Part shown: positions 44,520-54,475 of the stretch, in pieces
Position numbering within the stretch: the stretch's first letter is position 1
How the letters are laid out: each line of letters opens with the position of its first letter
Source: Blattamonas nauphoetae
Lineage: Eukaryota > Preaxostyla > Oxymonadida
Direction: 5' to 3'
Length of the DNA stretch: 64,000 nt
NCBI GenBank assembly: GCA_033064195.1
Contig: JARBJD010000167.1
Coordinates: forward strand, 62,001-126,000
The notes under the pieces: model-generated
The model's input: only the letters and a program-made list of their open reading frames with translations
What the model was told of the DNA's origin: nothing
The model's database searches: none
Made by a program: the position numbers and the translations under genes

Positions 44520-45108
44520 TGTGATGTCGTGATATTCAATCTGAGTCTGTGTGACTCCCTAATGAATGGGTTGATCAGGAATATCGAACGATTGAGAGCA
44601 GACTCGTGCATCAAACTAATTGCACAAGATACGAATTGTTCTGTGAAATGAAATGAAGAAGAATAGAATCAAATGAATCATCCTTGACAACAAGCAAATT
44701 CAAAGCGTGCCAAAAATGAAGCCCCAACAACTGTTGAGATGCACAAAGATATGCAATGAGAGTAAAACCTAAACAAGAGTGTGGGAGTGTGATTGATAAA
44801 GAGGACAGCGAGCTCACTGATACATTGAGGAAGAGGGAAAATGAAGAGCGTGTCTCTGCTGATGGCGCAATTGGATAAAGCCCAAAATAAAAGATTTCAC
44901 CTCAGAAAAAGCGGAAATGGTCGGGAGTGACGTGAATGTGGACACACCCCATTTCGACGAAATAAATGAGATCTGATTCGGAGATGGCGAAAAGTCGAGA
45001 TTCGGCACCAGTAATCACATCATTCCCAACATCTGAGGAGAGTCCACAGAAATGGGTTGGAGTCATTCGAAAGAGGTGCCTTCGACGCGTCATTTGAGAT
45101 GCAACAGA
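44520..45108. other. Intergenic; no gene recognised
   Basis: Short frames only, none with a known motif. It holds the upstream region of the MFS gene and the 3' flank of the FLNF gene. This is the right boundary of the housekeeping block. Confidence 0.5.
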
Positions 45109-46182
45109 TCACAGCTCCTTCACATTCGATCCCAGCAATCGAGCGAGTTGGTGACAATCGTGAACAAGATCGCCACAATGATCTCCGTTCTGGTTGTACA
45201 ATATCATCTGTCCGAGTGTGTTTTCGAAGCCTTCCGAAAACAGGGCTTTGGTTATCCGCTTTCCACATTGCGCCATTTCTGCACTTCCTCTCTTCCAGTC
45301 TCGGAGGGAATAGTTGATTTTGTTGAGAAGATGGAAATTCACGAAGTTGTCTTCGGCAAAGGAGAGACAACTTGTGAAAGTCATCACGATTGGAGATGTG
45401 AGAACAAACTCCAAAGTGGGACGATGAAATGGGCATATTCCGAGGAGCTTTTCCAAAAGAAATATGAAAGATTTCAACAATTCTTGGTTCAGAAGGTGTC
45501 GATTTGAGATCAGAAACAAGATAAAGGGTGACGAAGGGTTCATGACCTTCTGAAAGATCATTTCACGATGGTTGAATTGGTCTATAGCAGCTGTGAGGCC
45601 AAGTTCCCTGAGAGACCAATCATGCGCGAGTGTGACGTAGGTATTGGTGAGTCTGATGAGATTGTCGAATCTCGTTTCATGTCCTGAAATTGGCAGTGTG
45701 TGAGGTTGAAGAATCGCAAAGAGATGGGTGACGAGATCAGATTCCACGAGACGACATTGAATTGAAGGTGACGACTCTTCAGTCGTTTTCTTGAGGAAAA
45801 AGAATGCTGCTTCAACCACAGTTGAGTGGGGAGAGGATAGCAGAGTGGCAATGCTCTCAACAAAGCCAGAAGTCGATCCGGTTGAAGAGGGAACGAGGTC
45901 AGTGATGAGTTTGTTCGCTTGATCACGTTGGAGAAACTTTGGCTCGAGGTTCTTCAAAAATTGGGCTGCTCTAACTTGGAGAACTGTGTCAAATGGATAG
46001 TCTTCTTTCACGAGGGTGACAAGCGAACAGTAAATCGCCGATTTGTCATGAAACGACAATTCTGAGTTCGGATTGAAATTCAGGAATGATTTCTGCACGC
46101 CGTTGAAAGTTGATTGTGATTCCCGCGGGTGATTTAAAGAGGTATCAAAATATGTTCTCGAATCAGATGATTCGTTTCCCAT
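45109..46182 (-). CDS. FLNF-subfamily protein (357 aa)
   Basis: A second member of the divergent branch. It has KSFLNFNPNSELSFHDKS, IYCSLVTLVKEDYPFDT, LITDLVPSSTGSTSGFVES, LRELGLTAAIDQFNHREMIF, HRPTLEFVLTSPI and FSEGFENTLGQ. The best match in the window is 17387-18478, clearly closer than any FLNW copy. It lacks the CCCATAACGA upstream motif. It is head-to-head with the secreted Pmp-like gene at 46197, with only 14 bp between the two upstream ATGs. No signal peptide or membrane segment is seen; function unknown. Confidence 0.82.
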   Translation of the reverse strand: MGNESSDSRTYFDTSLNHPRESQSTFNGVQKSFLNFNPNSELSFHDKSAIYCSLVTLVKEDYPFDTVLQVRAAQFLKNLEPKFLQRDQANKLITDLVPSSTGSTSGFVESIATLLSSPHSTVVEAAFFFLKKTTEESSPSIQCRLVESDLVTHLFAILQPHTLPISGHETRFDNLIRLTNTYVTLAHDWSLRELGLTAAIDQFNHREMIFQKVMNPSSPFILFLISNRHLLNQELLKSFIFLLEKLLGICPFHRPTLEFVLTSPIVMTFTSCLSFAEDNFVNFHLLNKINYSLRDWKRGSAEMAQCGKRITKALFSEGFENTLGQMILYNQNGDHCGDLVHDCHQLARLLGSNVKEL

Positions 46183-46196
46183 TTTGAAAACGACGG

Positions 46197-47501
46197 ATGA
46201 TCATCCCATTGTTTGTTTTTTCTTCTCTGATGAAACTCTCATTAATTCTCTGCTGCCTCGTATGGTCTGCTGACATTCCTCTGGAGCCACTTGTGCGCGC
46301 CTGCAATGGTAGCACCCTCGTCTTATCAAATGGGACGTACAGTGGCTTATTGATAGATCCGAAAGCAACATCGACAGGTTCGCTGCTCATTGGCCGTGAA
46401 AACTCCAATATTGTTGTCCTGAAATCGAGCAGTGATCATAATCCTTTGTTTGATGCATCTCAAGTGGGTCTTTGCTTCTTCAGGCTCTCCATCATCGCTC
46501 CAAAGGACAGCCCCTTCATCGTTATGCACTCGAGTGAAGGTGTTGTCTTTCAGCAAGTTCACCATCTGTACACTGTCCTCACCTGTCCACTCGTCGAACT
46601 GCACAACGGTGGAGCAGCACTCCGAACAAACACGTTCGAAAATGGCAGTCGATTCGCTTGCTCCCTGTTCGACTTCAAGAATGGAAGCCAAGATGAATAT
46701 AGAAAAGTGATGGAAGTCCAAGACTCTATTTTCTCGGGAATCACAATGACTGCAGCAACACCATTGCTTGCCTGCGGACATATTCGCAGAATTGAAGACT
46801 TGAACAATACATATGAGATGATCAAGTTTGCTATAAGTCCTTCCACACAAAGCAATCTGGGAAGTGCCCTGTCAGCCACTCCCCTCCGCTCGGTCATGAC
46901 AGGAGCGAACATTACAGAATGTGATGGGCCGCTCAACGGAGGCATATTCTTCTTCTTGCAATGCGCTGAAGCGACATTCACCGATGTTACAGTCATACAA
47001 TGCACAAATGTCGTGTCTGGTCTTGTGTTCACCCCCGACGAAGTCACCCACATCAGCGTGATCAAGTCCACATTCTGGTCTTGCACTACCACCCGGGACA
47101 CTCCCCACGGCTCTGCCTTGTTCATCAACCACTCTGCCACCCTTTCTGTGTCCCTCGCGACCTTCACAAACAACACCGCGTCGAATTGTGGGGGCGCGAT
47201 CTACGTCTCCGCAAGATGCCAGTGGGTCAACATCACCTCTTCTTCCTTCCTCAACAACCAAGCACCGTACGGAGGAGCGATTGGCGTTGGAGGCAAGCCT
47301 ACCGCTGCTGAAGGAGGATGGGTCATCCAACAGTGCCAATTTGCAAATGTTGGACGTTCTGGAACGGACGTGTATTTCGACGATATGTCTGCTTTGGGAC
47401 TGACGGAGCGGGCCTTTGCGGGATGTGTGAGTAGAAGCAAGTCGCCGCGAGTTTTTGATTTCAAAAGTCGGACCGGCTATGACTGGACAAACAGACAATA
47501 A
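46197..47501 (+). CDS. Secreted Pmp-like beta-helix protein (434 aa)
   Basis: An N-terminal signal peptide is present whichever ATG is used: 46197 (MIIPLFVFSSLMKLSLILCC) or 46230 (MKLSLILCCLVWSA, the tighter choice and better spaced from the divergent gene). The body has beta-helix rungs and GG turns: NITECDGPLNGGIFFFLQC, TFTNNTASNCGGAIYVSA and SSFLNNQAPYGGAIGVGG. There are many N-glycosylation sequons. It ends at YDWTNRQ with no transmembrane helix or kinase part, unlike the giant relative at 18687-29179. A secreted or wall-associated surface protein is likely. It may be a short paralogue or a truncated gene. Confidence 0.82.
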   Translation: MIIPLFVFSSLMKLSLILCCLVWSADIPLEPLVRACNGSTLVLSNGTYSGLLIDPKATSTGSLLIGRENSNIVVLKSSSDHNPLFDASQVGLCFFRLSIIAPKDSPFIVMHSSEGVVFQQVHHLYTVLTCPLVELHNGGAALRTNTFENGSRFACSLFDFKNGSQDEYRKVMEVQDSIFSGITMTAATPLLACGHIRRIEDLNNTYEMIKFAISPSTQSNLGSALSATPLRSVMTGANITECDGPLNGGIFFFLQCAEATFTDVTVIQCTNVVSGLVFTPDEVTHISVIKSTFWSCTTTRDTPHGSALFINHSATLSVSLATFTNNTASNCGGAIYVSARCQWVNITSSSFLNNQAPYGGAIGVGGKPTAAEGGWVIQQCQFANVGRSGTDVYFDDMSALGLTERAFAGCVSRSKSPRVFDFKSRTGYDWTNRQ

Positions 47502-47657
47502 GAGACCGTTTTCAACGTATTACTTTCTTTCCGAAGAGTGCACTATTGATTTTTCACTATTTTCTCCATCTACCATGCAAAACAGCGATTTTTCAATCAC
47601 GTTTTACTCAAACAAGACACAATTGGAAGGTGCTAGGGTATAAAATCATGAGACATG

Positions 47658-47755
47658 AGATGATGCCAGAGCTGATAAAGATCACACACAAACGGGGTTT
47701 GTTGTCCAAAGGAAGCCAGAAACATGCCGAAACGTTCGCTGGTTCTGGTCCGTTT
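47658..47755 (-). repeat. Conserved 3' flank of FLNW genes
   Basis: From GATGATGCCAGAGCTGATAA to GCTGGTTCTGGTCCGTTTCT, adjoining the stop of the FLNW gene at 47756. It belongs to the same dispersed unit as 13416-13511. Confidence 0.7.
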
Positions 47756-48154
47756 CTATCCACGTCGTGGAAGGTTCAGGCTCTGTTTGATGCTCCATCC
47801 AATCGAGTATACAACTACAAATTCTCCGTGAAATTTGTTTCGGTCGTTTCGCAGCTTGTTCTCAATCACATCATCCATGCCTTCTGTTCGCAACATCTGC
47901 TGCACTATCTTCCACATCTGTTGTTTCTCTCCGCCTTGGTCGTTCCAGTCTTGCTTAGAACTGATCATGTTAAGCAGAAAAGACCAGATTGATGCTTCTC
48001 TCTCGAAGAATGTGAGACAACTTGGGATTGTGAGAATGACTGGCAACTGATAAACGAATTCCATTGTCGGTTCAAAAGAAGTAGATATTCGGAGGAGATT
48101 TGTGAGGATTGCCATGAAATTTCTGGATTGGTCACCATCGACGATCGAAGAGCT
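47756..48154 (-). pseudogene. C-terminal part of an FLNW gene split by a TIR element
   Basis: It encodes the C-terminal 130 or so residues: SSIVDGDQSRNFMAILTNLL, MEFVYQLPVILTIPSCLTFF, MLRTEGMDDVIENKLRND and SIGWSIKQSLN. It is in the same orientation and register as the N-terminal part at 49259-49933. Deleting the 1,100-bp element and one AGCT copy joins the two parts in frame as a 357-residue protein of normal family length. As it stands the gene is interrupted. Confidence 0.85.
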
Positions 48155-49254
48155 GTGCGGATCCACGTTGACTACACACTTTCGAATTTTTTGAAACAAA
48201 TCAGAGAATAAAACCGAATAAGAAGTGAGATTCCACGACGCATCTTAATTTCTCTTCTAACAAGCTCTATAGTGATGAACGGTCGGAACTTTCTTCTGTC
48301 ATCATTATCTTCGAACATGTGAGGTTTCGGTTTGGTTGAACTGGAAAATAACAGACAGTGAATGTTTTGACGCTGAAACTGGAGCTTGAAGGACAAACAA
48401 CCAAAACACGGTAATATCCGACAATGTGATCAGATTGCTGAAATTGACTTCCCAATGTCTCGTGTGTCATTCAAAATAATCTTATTCGACTTTGTTCTTG
48501 TTTTTAGTGATAGAACATCATGAGTTTATTCTCGCAAAGGATATGGTCGACTTCAAAAGTTGGTTCGAAGCAAGCACGGGAACTGAATGGTGACTGACTA
48601 GTATCAAGTCTGAAAATGTTGATAAAAAAGGGATCAAACACGATGAAGTTGGATTGTTATGTCTGGTGTCGTCTAATTACGAATCGCCGTGAGGTGTCTA
48701 TTGGAGTCTGTTTCTCCTGTGATTGACCCAGAAGAGCATCTGTTGGGAGATGATTCCTGAAAACAGCAAAGTTTTGTGTGATTTTTTTGATTGATCATGT
48801 TCGTTGAATGAAATTGAACATTGAAATCGCCTGCTTTTGACAGGATTGGTTTGAGGAGTGTATTGTCCGGAAAATGGGTGAAATAAGTTGTCAACACTGA
48901 ATATGTGGTGTTTGGTCTGATCATCCCTTCTATTATTGGAGATCAGGAAAAATACGGACTTCATTTTCTTCTGATCTAAAAATACCACGAGAGAGCTGAA
49001 TTTGTGAGATATTTTGATGAAAGAGGTCACATACTCGGATATTTATAAGTGGAATTCGGTCTTTCTGTGATGGACAAGGTCTCAAAAGATGACGCTGTCG
49101 ATTCGATTATTCTGAAATGGGCGAGCGAAATGTCAGAATCAAGGAATGAAATGGCAAAAGAAAGGGATGAGAAGTGATCTGCTCTTCCTTGTAGTGGTCA
49201 CGACTCAATCTGGTGCGTTTTTGAAGATAGTGCGAAGTCATCGTGGATTCGCAC
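48155..49254. mobile_element. 1,100-bp DNA element with 13-bp inverted ends and 4-bp AGCT target duplication
   Basis: The ends are GTGCGGATCCACG (48155-48167) and its reverse complement with one mismatch (49242-49254). They are flanked by AGCT at 48151-48154 and 49255-49258. Internal frames are short and none resembles a transposase, so this is probably a non-autonomous element. The superfamily cannot be assigned from these ends. It interrupts an FLNW gene precisely. Confidence 0.8.
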
Positions 49255-49258
49255 AGCT

Positions 49259-49933
49259 GTTCACACACAAATTGCAGATATACTTCTCCGAAGGTACAAG
49301 AACTTGTTGAAGAACCGTCTCGTGAACAGCTTGTTGGTCGTCGCGATCTTCAATTTCGAGTTTTGCGAGAGCTTCCGGTGTTGCAAGCCTGAGAGAAGTG
49401 GCGATGATTTCCAAGAGACATGCGTGGATATCTGCTGCTTCGGAAAATGAAAGAGACTGTGGATTGAGAGTGATGACAAGCTCAGGAATCAGATCGGTTT
49501 TGACAAGGGCAAGTTGGTGTTGGAATGAACAGAGCAAGATCAGATTGCGTTGTATCACCATTGCTGCAGTTGTGATGGCTCGACTGGTTGAAGAAACAAG
49601 CACCAAAACGCACTGGATGAACACCGTCAGAGAGTCATAAGAGTTCGATGCAAGACTGCTGAGAAAAGCATCGGCTGATTCTCCATCATTCGGATCCAAT
49701 GATTTCAGACACTTTACGGCTTTAGCTTCAAGAGAGTCATCCAATGCAGGCTGTAACTTCAAAGTGGCAATGAGAGACCGAAAGACAACTCCCTTTTCGT
49801 GCGGAGTTTTATCGTCAGATTTTTCCCAATTCAGGAAAGGAGAGACATCCACTGAAAATGGTAACTGAAGAGAGGACAAATCAATACATGATACACTTGA
49901 GGAGGTGTCTGTTTTACGGATTATCGTGTTCAT
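49259..49933 (-). pseudogene. N-terminal part of an FLNW gene split by a TIR element
   Basis: It starts MNTIIRKTDTSSS and includes VDVSPFLNW, VVFRSLIATLKLQPALDD, SLDPNDGESADAFLSSLASN, LNPQSLSFSEAADIHACL and VPSEKYICNLCVNS. The frame then runs into the element and stops at 49238. The rest of the gene is at 47756-48154. The start is 49933, not the longer opening at 50038, because paralogues and the upstream motif agree on it. Confidence 0.85.
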
Positions 49934-49956
49934 TCTGGCCGAGTCATCCACAAAAC

Positions 49957-49968
49957 CTTTATTATGGG
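49957..49968 (-). promoter_or_regulatory. FLNW upstream motif, variant CCCATAATAA
   Basis: The core is 25 nt before the ATG at 49933. Two bases differ from CCCATAACGA. Spacing is conserved. Confidence 0.4.
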
Positions 49969-50439
49969 TCAGATGAAAAGTGAAAAAGCATGATTCTGAG
50001 ATGAAACAAGCGTCTAAAAGGGACAAAAAAGCAGCCACCGAAGATTCAGACAGTCCACAAATGTAGAGGAAGTTTGTGAACGAGATAACAAGAAAGCTTG
50101 GATTAACGTGTCGAAGAACAACGAATGATCGAGTGAGGCAATGAGGGAATGTCTAAAATAAGACGGATGCGTCAAGAGATGTGTTTTCGCATTGTCGTTC
50201 CGTGCATCCTTTCGATTCGTTCCCTTCCACAGCTCTTTCGAGATGCCTGTTGTTGAGAGAGATGCAAAGTGTCCAGCGAGTGAGAGTGAGCTCAACAATC
50301 AGAAAAGAGGGCCAGCCGTTTCGTTCAAGTCGGACGGCGTCGTCCTGGCAAGTTGAAGCGTCAAATCGGACACAACACAGACGAGACAATCATTCTTAAT
50401 CCCCTCACCCCTCACCCACAATGCAATGTGTGAGGACGA

Positions 50440-50539
50440 TGGTCGATGCCAGAGCCGACAAAGATCACATATAAACAGCGTTTGCTGTTCATAAGAAGTC
50501 ACAAATTGTTGGGAGAGGATCGCTGGTTCCTGTCTGTGT
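50440..50539 (-). repeat. Conserved 3' flank of FLNW genes
   Basis: It contains GATGCCAGAGCCGACAAAGA and GCTGGTTCCTGTCTGTGTCT, next to the FLNW stop at 50540. Same unit as 61898-61994. Confidence 0.7.
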
Positions 50540-51613
50540 CTACAGCCGTCCTGAGAGATTCAGACCTTGCTGATTCTTCCATCCGATCGAGTATCCAACA
50601 ATTAAGTTCCCGATGTAATGGCTTTTGTCGTTCCGCAGCCGCTTCTCAATCACATCTTCGATGCCCTCCATTCTCAACATTTGATGAACTTTCTTCCCAA
50701 TCTGTTGCACTTCTCCGCATTGTTTGTTCCATTTCTGGTGGATAACGTTCATTTCATACAGAAAATCAAAGATTGCCTCATCATTTTCGAAGAATGTGAG
50801 ACAACTTGGAATCGTGAGAATTATTGGCATATGAAAGACAAAATCCATTGTCCGTTGATAAAATGGAGAGATTTGGAGGAGAGCAGGAAGAAGGAGCAAG
50901 AAGCGCGTCGAAAAGTCGCCATGAACAATCGAAAAGCGGTTTGTGCACAGATGGCGAATATACTTCTCCGAAGGAGTGAGTACTTGCTGCAAAACAGTCT
51001 TGCAAACAGCTTGTTGTCCATATTCATCTTCAATTCTGAGATATGTGAGACCATCCGGAGTTGCGAGCAAGATTTGATTGTTGATGATGTGGATGAGGTT
51101 GATGTGGATATCTTCTGCTTCTGCAAAAGAAAGTGAATGTGGATTGAGAGTGACGACAAGTTGAGAGATCAGATCAGCTTTCATCAGTGTATAGTGAACT
51201 TCAGCTGAACATTTCCAGGTTAGACGCAGGAGCATCTTCATTGAAGATTTTATGATTGCCTGACTGGTTGAAGAAACGAGCACAATCATTGATTTGATGA
51301 AGTCTGTCGGAGAGTCATCAGAGTTCGATGCAAAACTGCGGAGAAAAGCATCTGCTGAGTCTCCATCATCCGGATCCACAGATTTTAGAAATTTCACAGC
51401 TTTCGCTTCAAGATTCACATCAAAAGCAGGCTGGGACTTCACAGTGGCAACGAGAGACCGAAGGACAACGGCCTTTTCGGATTCAGAGTCTCTTCGATTG
51501 TATTTCCATTTCAGGAAAGCAGAACAGTCTGAAGAACATCAAAAGTAGTGTGAAGAGATACCAGGGCAAGGAGAATCAGCGGATGAGGATTGCTTAGTGT
51601 CTAAAGCTGTCAT
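50540..51613 (-). pseudogene. FLNW-family gene with one in-frame TGA near the N-terminus
   Basis: From the family ATG at 51613 the frame is 358 codons long, the family length, but codon 25 is TGA (51539-51541). Downstream everything is intact: DCSAFLKW, VVLRSLVATVKSQPAF, SVDPDDGDSADAFLRSFASN, LNPHSLSFAEAEDIHINL, SEKYIRHLCTNRFSIVHGD, MPIILTIPSCLTFFEND, MLRMEGIEDVIEKRLRNDK. The upstream motif is also intact. Either this is a very young pseudogene, or translation begins downstream (no ATG is available before the FLKW motif), or the stop is an assembly error. No GT...AG segment that keeps frame removes the stop. Confidence 0.8.
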
Positions 51614-51636
51614 TCCGCTCGATTCTTACTGATAGC

Positions 51637-51648
51637 ACTCGTTATGGG
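51637..51648 (-). promoter_or_regulatory. FLNW upstream motif CCCATAACGAGT
   Basis: 25 nt before the ATG at 51613 despite the early stop in the gene. Confidence 0.5.
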
Positions 51649-51719
51649 TCAAGGCGAAAAAAATGGTGAAGAAATGACATTGAGTTGAAATGGTCGTCCA
51701 GAAAGAGGAAGAATATAGT

Positions 51720-52049
51720 AAATCAAGATATGTGAGCGAAACGACGAATCAAGAAGTGGTTCGGATGAAGAAACGAGCACAGTTAGGCTACTGAAGACCA
51801 TCGCAGCGTGGGAGCGAAGAGAGATTGGGTGTTACAAAGGTGGAAGGGTGAAATGCGATTCAAGTCCTGCTCGTCTGCTCAGCGGAAGCACGGGAAGGCG
51901 ATGCGGAGAATGTCTGTGAGATCAGGGAGGACATTTGCAGCGAGGAATGGTGAAGAAGCAGCACAAGCATAGATATAAAGTGAAGGATGAAGACAGGCAT
52001 GGCGAGCATTGCATGTGCTTTGAATGAACAGCCATGAACAAACACCACA
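51720..52049. other. No gene recognised
   Basis: Sequence between the FLNW copy and the minisatellite. A short minus-strand frame (51860-52048) has no known motif. Confidence 0.4.
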
Positions 52050-52372
52050 CCGAGTGGGGTGAGGGGAGTGGGAGGGTGTGGGTGGTGAGGGAGAGGCAGA
52101 GGGGAGTGGGAGGGTGTGGGTGGTGAGGGAGAGGCAGAGGGGAGTGGGAGGGTGTGGGTGGTGAGGGAGAGGCAGAGGGGAGTGGGAGGGTGTGGGTGGT
52201 GAGGGAGAGGCAGAGGGAGCGGGAGGGTGTGGGTGGTGAGGGGAGAGGCAGAGGGGAGTGGGAGGTGTGGGTGGTGAGGGGAGAGGCAGAGGGAGTGGGA
52301 GGGTGTGGGTGGTGAGGGGAGAGGCAGAGGGGAGTGGGAGGGGTGGTGAGGGGAGAGGCAGAGGGGAGTGGG
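52050..52372. repeat. G-rich minisatellite, about 38-bp unit (locus 2)
   Basis: About eight to nine units of the repeat seen at 5930-6075, some with small deletions. Strongly purine-rich on the plus strand. Confidence 0.9.
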
Positions 52373-52390
52373 GCCGACTATATCTCATCA

Positions 52391-52463
52391 AGCATTCCAT
52401 CTATATCTCATCAAGTTTTGATCAAGGGTTTTCTTTCCCTTAATAGTCTTTTGTCAAATTCTG
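52391..52463 (+). repeat. Inverted-repeat arm flanking the armadillo-like gene (left)
   Basis: It shares CTCATCAAGTTTTGATCAAG and TTTCCCTTAAT with the reverse complement of 54376-54454. Each arm lies next to a minisatellite on its outer side. Confidence 0.75.
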
Positions 52464-52587
52464 AATTCACTCTTTTTCAGACTCACCACATCATTCTTAT
52501 CTTCATCTCACTGTAATTCTCTCCATTTTCGAAATTTTTGGTGCAAAGATCCTGCTTCTGTGCTCTTGTGCCGTTCCTCCTCTTCAG

Positions 52588-54075
52588 GCCACTCGACAAG
52601 TCGCGTGTGTCGTCTCTCGAGTTGCTGGCGGAGAATGAGCAGCAGGAACTCGAAGCACTCAACCTCGCCCTCTCCACAATCTCCGAAACCACCCTCTCGC
52701 GTATGTTCGTCCTCTCCGTTTCCCCTCTTCTCCATCCCTCCAGCCGCCACTTGAGACCTGTCGTCAGACAACTCGGTCATCCCTCGGCTCGTCTCGCTCG
52801 TCGCGGGGTGCACGCTTGTCGTGGAAGGACCGTCCCAAATTGTGTCTTCCATCGTTCATCCTCTCCTCCACTCCCTCACTGCCGACACCCACTTCAGCAC
52901 AATCAGTCTGCCCCCCTCTCGCACATCCTCTTCAGATGGGAACAAGATCATGATTGTGAAGAGCGACGGCCTACCAACTCTCGTCCGCCTGCTCTCTCGC
53001 TCACCCATCCTCTCGCTCCCTCCCCTTATCCCGCAGAACGCCCTCACCACTCTCTGGAACTGTGCCCGCAATGGTCTCCCTCCTCTCCTCTTTCTCTCTC
53101 TCAGAAGAAATCAAAGACATCTCGCGCAGTGTCGGGGCATCCATTAGCAGCGAAGTCGATCTCCAGACCATCGAGACCGCTCTCGGCTCTCTGTTGAGCC
53201 TGACTGTGAACGGTGTGCCCTCCTTCTTCTGTCTCAACTGTCTGTCCAGTTCGCAGGGGAGAACAAGAGTTACGTGAGGGAGCACAACGGGCTTCCTCTG
53301 CTCGTTTCCTGTCTGGCCCGTGTCCAAATCACTCCGCACACACCACAACACATCCCCGTCCTCCACACAGCTCTCCAACCGCCGAATTTCTGCTGCCTCT
53401 CGAATCCCTTCGCCGCTTCTGCGGTGCTCTTTCGTCCAGGTCGGCGGGTGTGAGTATCTCTTCAAGTCTGCCCCAACAGCCCCCTCCGTCTGTCACAGGA
53501 GGCTGTGGTGCTGGTCCTCACGCTGGTGGATCAGAACAAGAAAGAGATTGGTTTGGCATTCTGGCTCCGTCATCCCTCCCTTTCCTCTCCCAGTCCTCCA
53601 GCAGCCTCACAAGCCCATCCTGGAATTGTCGCACGGCGCAAAAGCGAGTGTCGTCGTGCTGCCGGATATCATCCGCTCAATCTCGTCTCACCGTTGGTTT
53701 CTTCCTCCTCTTTTTCATTGTCACTCCAGCCGAATCTCGACAGCTCCTCTCGATAGTTTCTGAATCATTCCGCTTGTTATGTCACTTTACGAACGAACCT
53801 CTGTCAGAAAAGTGCGATCACATGTGCGAGAGCCTCCTGACTCCGTCCCTGCGTGTTCTGTTGTGACGTTGCTCAAAGCGAGAGTGCCGAATGCTCGTTG
53901 TTGTTCGAGAAGGATCCTTCGTGCCATCTGTCGGCGTGCGTCCAGGAGCCCCAGTCGTGGAATTATTGGGCATCCTCGTCGGTGATGCAGATCGGTGGTG
54001 TGGTGGGATGTTCGGGCGGAATGACGTCGAGATTCTCGTTCGGAAAGCTCTCTCCAGAAGCATCTCGATTTGGTG
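52588..54075 (+). CDS. Putative armadillo-repeat-like gene with ultra-short introns (ends uncertain)
   Basis: Exons supported by frame and composition are 52588-52700, 52756-53073, 53105-53212, 53257-53450, 53499-53568, 53594-53692 and 53730 to about 53,840. Introns are 55, 31, 44, 48, 25 and 37 nt. The protein reads LDKSRVSSLELLAENEQQEL, NKIMIVKSDGLPTLVRLLSR, QNALTTLWNCARNEEIKDIS, YVREHNGLPLLVSCLARV, EAVVLVLTLVDQNKKEIGLA and LLCHFTNEPLSEKCDHMCES, that is, repeated leucine-rich helices with the GLPLLV element typical of ARM repeats. It is probably a protein-interaction scaffold. The first coding exon is not found and the 3' exons after 53,840 are uncertain (a GVRPGAPVVELLGILVGDAD stretch continues in one frame). 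Both ends run towards minisatellites, so truncation is possible. Confidence 0.6.
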
Positions 54076-54375
54076 ATCGTTGTTGGGATGGAGGTGACTG
54101 TGGCGGGGAAAGAGGGTGGAAAAAGGATAAGAAGGTGTATGAAAAAGTGTCTTGTCCTTTATTCCTCCTCATCATCCATCCGAAACCCTGGAAGGGAATC
54201 TGAAGGTCTTGGCGTTGGCGGAGGAGAGCAGGTACGTATGGATCCTCGAAAACACAAACGGCTAATGAAAACTATTTAGGGTTGGATCAGCGTGTTCGAT
54301 TAGAAACAACATATCGAAATGGAGAATTACAAAGAGAGAGAGATAGAGGAAGAAAGAGAGATGAAGAGAGATGAA

Positions 54376-54454
54376 CAGATTTTGATAAAAGATTCATTAA
54401 GGGAAAGTGAAGAAAACCTTGATCAAAACTTGATGAGATATGGAAGGGAATGCC
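54376..54454 (-). repeat. Inverted-repeat arm flanking the armadillo-like gene (right)
   Basis: Reverse complement of 52391-52463 with several small differences. The minisatellite array of locus 3 begins about 20 bp further on. Confidence 0.75.
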
Positions 54455-54475
54455 GATGAGTGAGGAGCCCTTGAG

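Noticed and set aside
47756-49933. Reading the interruption at 48155-49254 as an ordinary intron
   Set aside because: The ends are inverted repeats bounded by a 4-bp duplication, do not begin with GT or end with AG on the coding strand at the junction, and no paralogue has an intron here.
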